Both the position numbers and the translations under genes were made by a program. From Saccoglossus kowalevskii (Eukaryota > Hemichordata > Enteropneusta > Harrimaniidae): a DNA stretch of 21,204 nt. Every line of letters starts with the position of its first letter. The stretch's first letter is position 1. Under the pieces are notes generated by a model that did not search any database, had not been told where the DNA came from, and saw only the letters and a list, made by a program, of their open reading frames with translations. Where the stretch lies: assembly GCF_000003605.2 (NCBI RefSeq), contig NW_003122308.1, positions 1 to 21,204 on the forward strand. The letters are read 5' to 3'. Shown here in pieces: positions 19,364 through 21,204 of this stretch.

Positions 19364-20515
19364 AGAGAGTGTATTTTCAGTACACATATGCGCGAAGGAG
19401 AGTAATTTCTGTACAAATATGAGCGATTGGAGTATTTTCAACCCAAAAAATGCGCGAGGGAGAGTATTTACTGTACAAATACTCGAGAGGGGGAATATTT
19501 TCAGTACAAATATGCGCGAGGGAGAGTATTTTCAGTACAAATACGCGCGAGGGAGAGTATTTTCAGTACAAATACGCGCGATGGGAGAGTATTATCAGTA
19601 CAAATATGCGCGAGGGAGAGTATTTTCAGTACAATTTTGCACGAGGGAGAGTAATTTCAGTATAAATATGCGCGAAGGAGAGTATTTTCAGAACAAATAC
19701 GCGCGAGGGAGAGTATTTTCAGTACAAATATGCGCGAGGGAGAGTAATTTCAGTACAAATATGAGCGAGAGAGACTATTTTCAGAACAAATACGCGTGAG
19801 GGAGAGTATTTTCAGTACAAATATGCTCGAGGGAGAGTAATTTCAGTACAAATATGAGCGATGGGAGTATTTTCAGTTCAAATATGCGCGAGGGAGAGTA
19901 TTTACTGTACAAATACGCGAGAGGGAGAGTATATTCAATACAGATATGTGCGAGGGAGAGTATTTTCTGTTCAAATACGCGAGAAGGAGAGTATTTCAGT
20001 ACGGATATGCGCGAGCGAGACTATTTTCAGTACAAATACGCGCGAGGGAGAGTATTTAAGTTCAGTACAAATACGCGCGAGTGAGAGTACTAGTATTTTA
20101 AGCACAAATATGAGCGAGGAAGAGTATTTTCAGTACAAATATGAGCGCAGGAGAGTATTTTCAGTAGAAATATGTGCGAGGGAGAGTATTTTCACTACAA
20201 ATATGCAAGTGAGAGTATTTTCAGTACAAATACGAGTGAAGGAGAGTATTTTCAGTACAAATATGAGCGAAGGAGATTATTTTCAATACAAATATGAGCG
20301 ATGGGAGTATTTTCAGTACAAATATGCGCAAGGGAGATTATTTTCTGTACAAATACGCGAGAGGGAGAGTATTTTCAGTACAGATATGCGCGAGGGAGAG
20401 TATTTTCAGTACAAATACGCGCGTGGGAGAGTATTTTCAGTACAAATACGCGCGATCGGAGTATTTTCAGTACGGATATGCGCGAGGGAGAGTATTTTCA
20501 GTACTAATACGCGCG
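19364..20515 (+). repeat. Domain B unit with P at 19442 and C at 20089
   Basis: P to C is 647 bp, almost the 646 bp seen in 4676-5795, and both contain the CAGTTCAAATATG monomer (here about 19874). The interior differs: a TACAATTTTGCACGAGGG monomer near 19631 and two GAACAAATACGCG monomers (about 19691 and 19783) are present, and near 19990 a monomer is shortened to GAGTATTTCAGTACGG (one T fewer). C to next P is 505 bp. Confidence 0.78.
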
Positions 20516-20947
20516 AGGGAGTGTATTTTCAGTACACATATGCGCGAGGGAGAGTCATTTCTGTACAAATATGAGCGATGGGAGTATTTTCAGACCAAAA
20601 AATGCGCGAGGGAGAGTATTTACTGTACAAATACTCGAGAGGGAGAGTATTTTCAGTACAGATACGCGCGAGGGAGAGTATTTTCAGTACAAATATGTGC
20701 GAAGGAGAGTATTTTCAGTACAAATACGCACGAGGGAGAGTATTTTCAGTACAAATATGCGCGAGGGAGAGTAATTTCAGTACAAATATGAGCGATGGGA
20801 GTCTTTTCAGTACAAATATGCGCGAGGGAGATTATTTTCTGTACAAATACGCGAGAGGGAGAGTATTTTCAGTACAGATATGCGCGAGGGAGAGTATTTT
20901 CAGTACAAGTACGCGCGAGGGAGAATATTTTCAGTACAAATAGGCGC
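20516..20947 (+). repeat. Domain B unit with mutated P at 20594 (432 bp)
   Basis: The landmark reads CAGACCAAAAAATG instead of CAGCCC or CAACCC, the only such change among 17 copies. Positions 19996-20780 match 16201-16985 at offset 3795. After GAGCGATGGGAGTC near 20793 it departs from that course and continues in the GGGAGATTATTTTC and GGCGCGAGCGGAG monomers to the next P, without a C. Confidence 0.78.
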
Positions 20948-21204
20948 GAGCGGAGTATTTTCAGTACGGATATGCGCGAAGGAGAGTAATTTCTGTCCAA
21001 ATATGAGCGATGGGAGTATTTTCAACCCAAAAAATGCGCGAGGGAGAGTATTTTCTGTACAAATACTCGAGAGGGGGAGTATTTTCAGTACAGATATGCG
21101 CGAGGGTGACTATTTTCAGTACAAATACGCGCGAGGGAGAGTATTTAAGTTCAGTACAATACGCGCGAGTGAGAGTACTAGTATTTTAGGCACAATATGA
21201 GCGA
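20948..21204 (+). repeat. Domain B partial unit at the window end (P at 21026, C at 21177)
   Basis: P to C is only 151 bp, the shortest in the window: CTGTACAAATACTCGAG and two GATATGCGCG/ACGCGCGAGG monomers lead straight to TATTTAAGTTCAG and ACTAGTATTTTAGGCAC. Single-base losses near the end (GTACAATACGCG near 21155, GGCACAATATGAG near 21189) are not seen in other C landmarks. They could be real mutations or read/assembly errors at a contig end. Confidence 0.72.

Larger units (their letters stand above)
1..21204 (+). repeat. 31-bp satellite DNA array spanning the window
   Basis: Every stretch I read is a variant of one 31-bp monomer in a single orientation, with no inverted blocks and no non-repeat insert. 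Both window ends fall inside the array. The AT half with the core TTTTCAGTACAAATA is the better conserved part; the GC half varies (GCGCGAG, GAGCGAG, GTGCGAG, GCGCAAG, GCGTGAG, CTCGAGG, GCGCGATGGG, GCGCGATCGG). Length variants are common: 28 bp (GCGGGGGGTA type), 29 bp (TGCAAGAGAG type), 30 bp (GATGGGAGTATT, GATCGGAGTATT and GAGGGGAATATT types) and 32 bp (GATGGGAGAGTATT type). No gene, tRNA, rRNA, terminator or origin could be supported anywhere, so every gene-free stretch here is satellite. A eukaryotic heterochromatic location is inferred from the architecture; I do not recognise the satellite family. Confidence 0.97.

Noticed and set aside
18741..19799. The longest open frame, 352 codons on the + strand, as a tyrosine-, arginine- and glutamate-rich repeat protein
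   Set aside because: It is only the satellite read in one frame. The other two forward frames give the same peptide cycle, start codons are just ATG from AATATGCG, and matching sequence elsewhere is broken by ordinary monomer variants. No ribosome-binding, promoter or codon-usage evidence supports it.
1..21204. CRISPR array (short regular direct repeats)
   Set aside because: There are no unique spacers between repeats; the repeats abut directly with a 31-bp period, and no cas-like gene is present.
1..21204. CENP-B box or another known centromere motif
   Set aside because: I found no TTCG-N4-A-N2-CGGG-like sequence in the monomer variants read; a centromeric role cannot be asserted from sequence alone.
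1..21204. Assigning the array to a particular species or named satellite family
   Set aside because: I do not recognise the monomer. A search of satellite and repeat databases and of raw long reads would be decisive; naming an organism without it would be a guess.

Overview
The whole window is one uninterrupted satellite (minisatellite-type) array. A 31-bp monomer is repeated head to tail, always in the same orientation, about 680 times (21,204/31, an estimate that ignores indels). The monomer has two halves: a 13-base GC-rich half, typically GCGCGAGGGAGAG (10/13 G+C), and an 18-base AT-rich half, typically TATTTTCAGTACAAATAT (3/18 G+C). I see no unique sequence, mobile element, RNA gene, CRISPR array or protein gene that I would defend. 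The host looks eukaryotic, because long gene-free monomer arrays with nested higher-order structure are typical of pericentromeric, subtelomeric or other heterochromatic DNA. The species cannot be read from the sequence. CpG is kept at two or three sites per monomer, which hints at weak germline methylation, but that is inference.

Above the monomer there are two domain types. Domain A (about 1.5-1.7 kb when complete) is at 1-789 (cut on both sides), 7126-7289 (3' fragment only), 8775-10459, 11281-12812 and 17187-18828. It carries the GCGGGGGGTA monomers, the AAGCGACGGAGAGTATCTTC monomers and, in its 3' half, the TTCAACCTGAATAC and ACTAATACCAGTGAAGG monomers. Domain B fills everything else and is built from a ~1.03-kb higher-order unit (1028 bp in the two intact copies, 880-1907 and 3648-4675). 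Domain B has two landmarks: P (CCCAAAAAATGCGCGAG, 17 copies) and C (TTTAAGTTCAG, then one half-monomer later ACTAGTATTTTAAGCAC, 15 copies). I delimit B units as starting 78 bases before each P.

The B units have been reshuffled by deletion, duplication and domain swapping, and the rearranged products were then copied again. Exact long-range offsets show this: 2768 bp (880-2310 onto 3648-5078), 10018 bp (about 3700-4340 onto 13718-14358), 9648/9557 bp (4852-6035 onto 14500-15592), 11537 bp (7119-7985 onto 18658-19522), 7918 bp then 8412 bp (8150-9990 onto 16068-18400), 4799/4768 bp (5745-6510 onto 10545-11278) and 3795 bp (16201-16985 onto 19996-20780). Domain A starts recur at about 1, 8998 and 17410, suggesting a super-unit of 8.4-9.0 kb with an extra A copy at 11348.

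Open reading frames are abundant but are a by-product of arithmetic. Since 31 = 1 mod 3, three successive monomers (93 bp) read the same cyclic 31-residue peptide in all three forward frames, and the consensus contains no forward stop. I annotate none as CDS. The most interesting signals are the P/C higher-order grammar (the C-to-P distance is nearly fixed at 505 bp while P-to-C varies widely), a 19-bp dyad in many monomers, and the helical phasing of the 31-bp period. All alignments were made by eye; identities are qualitative.
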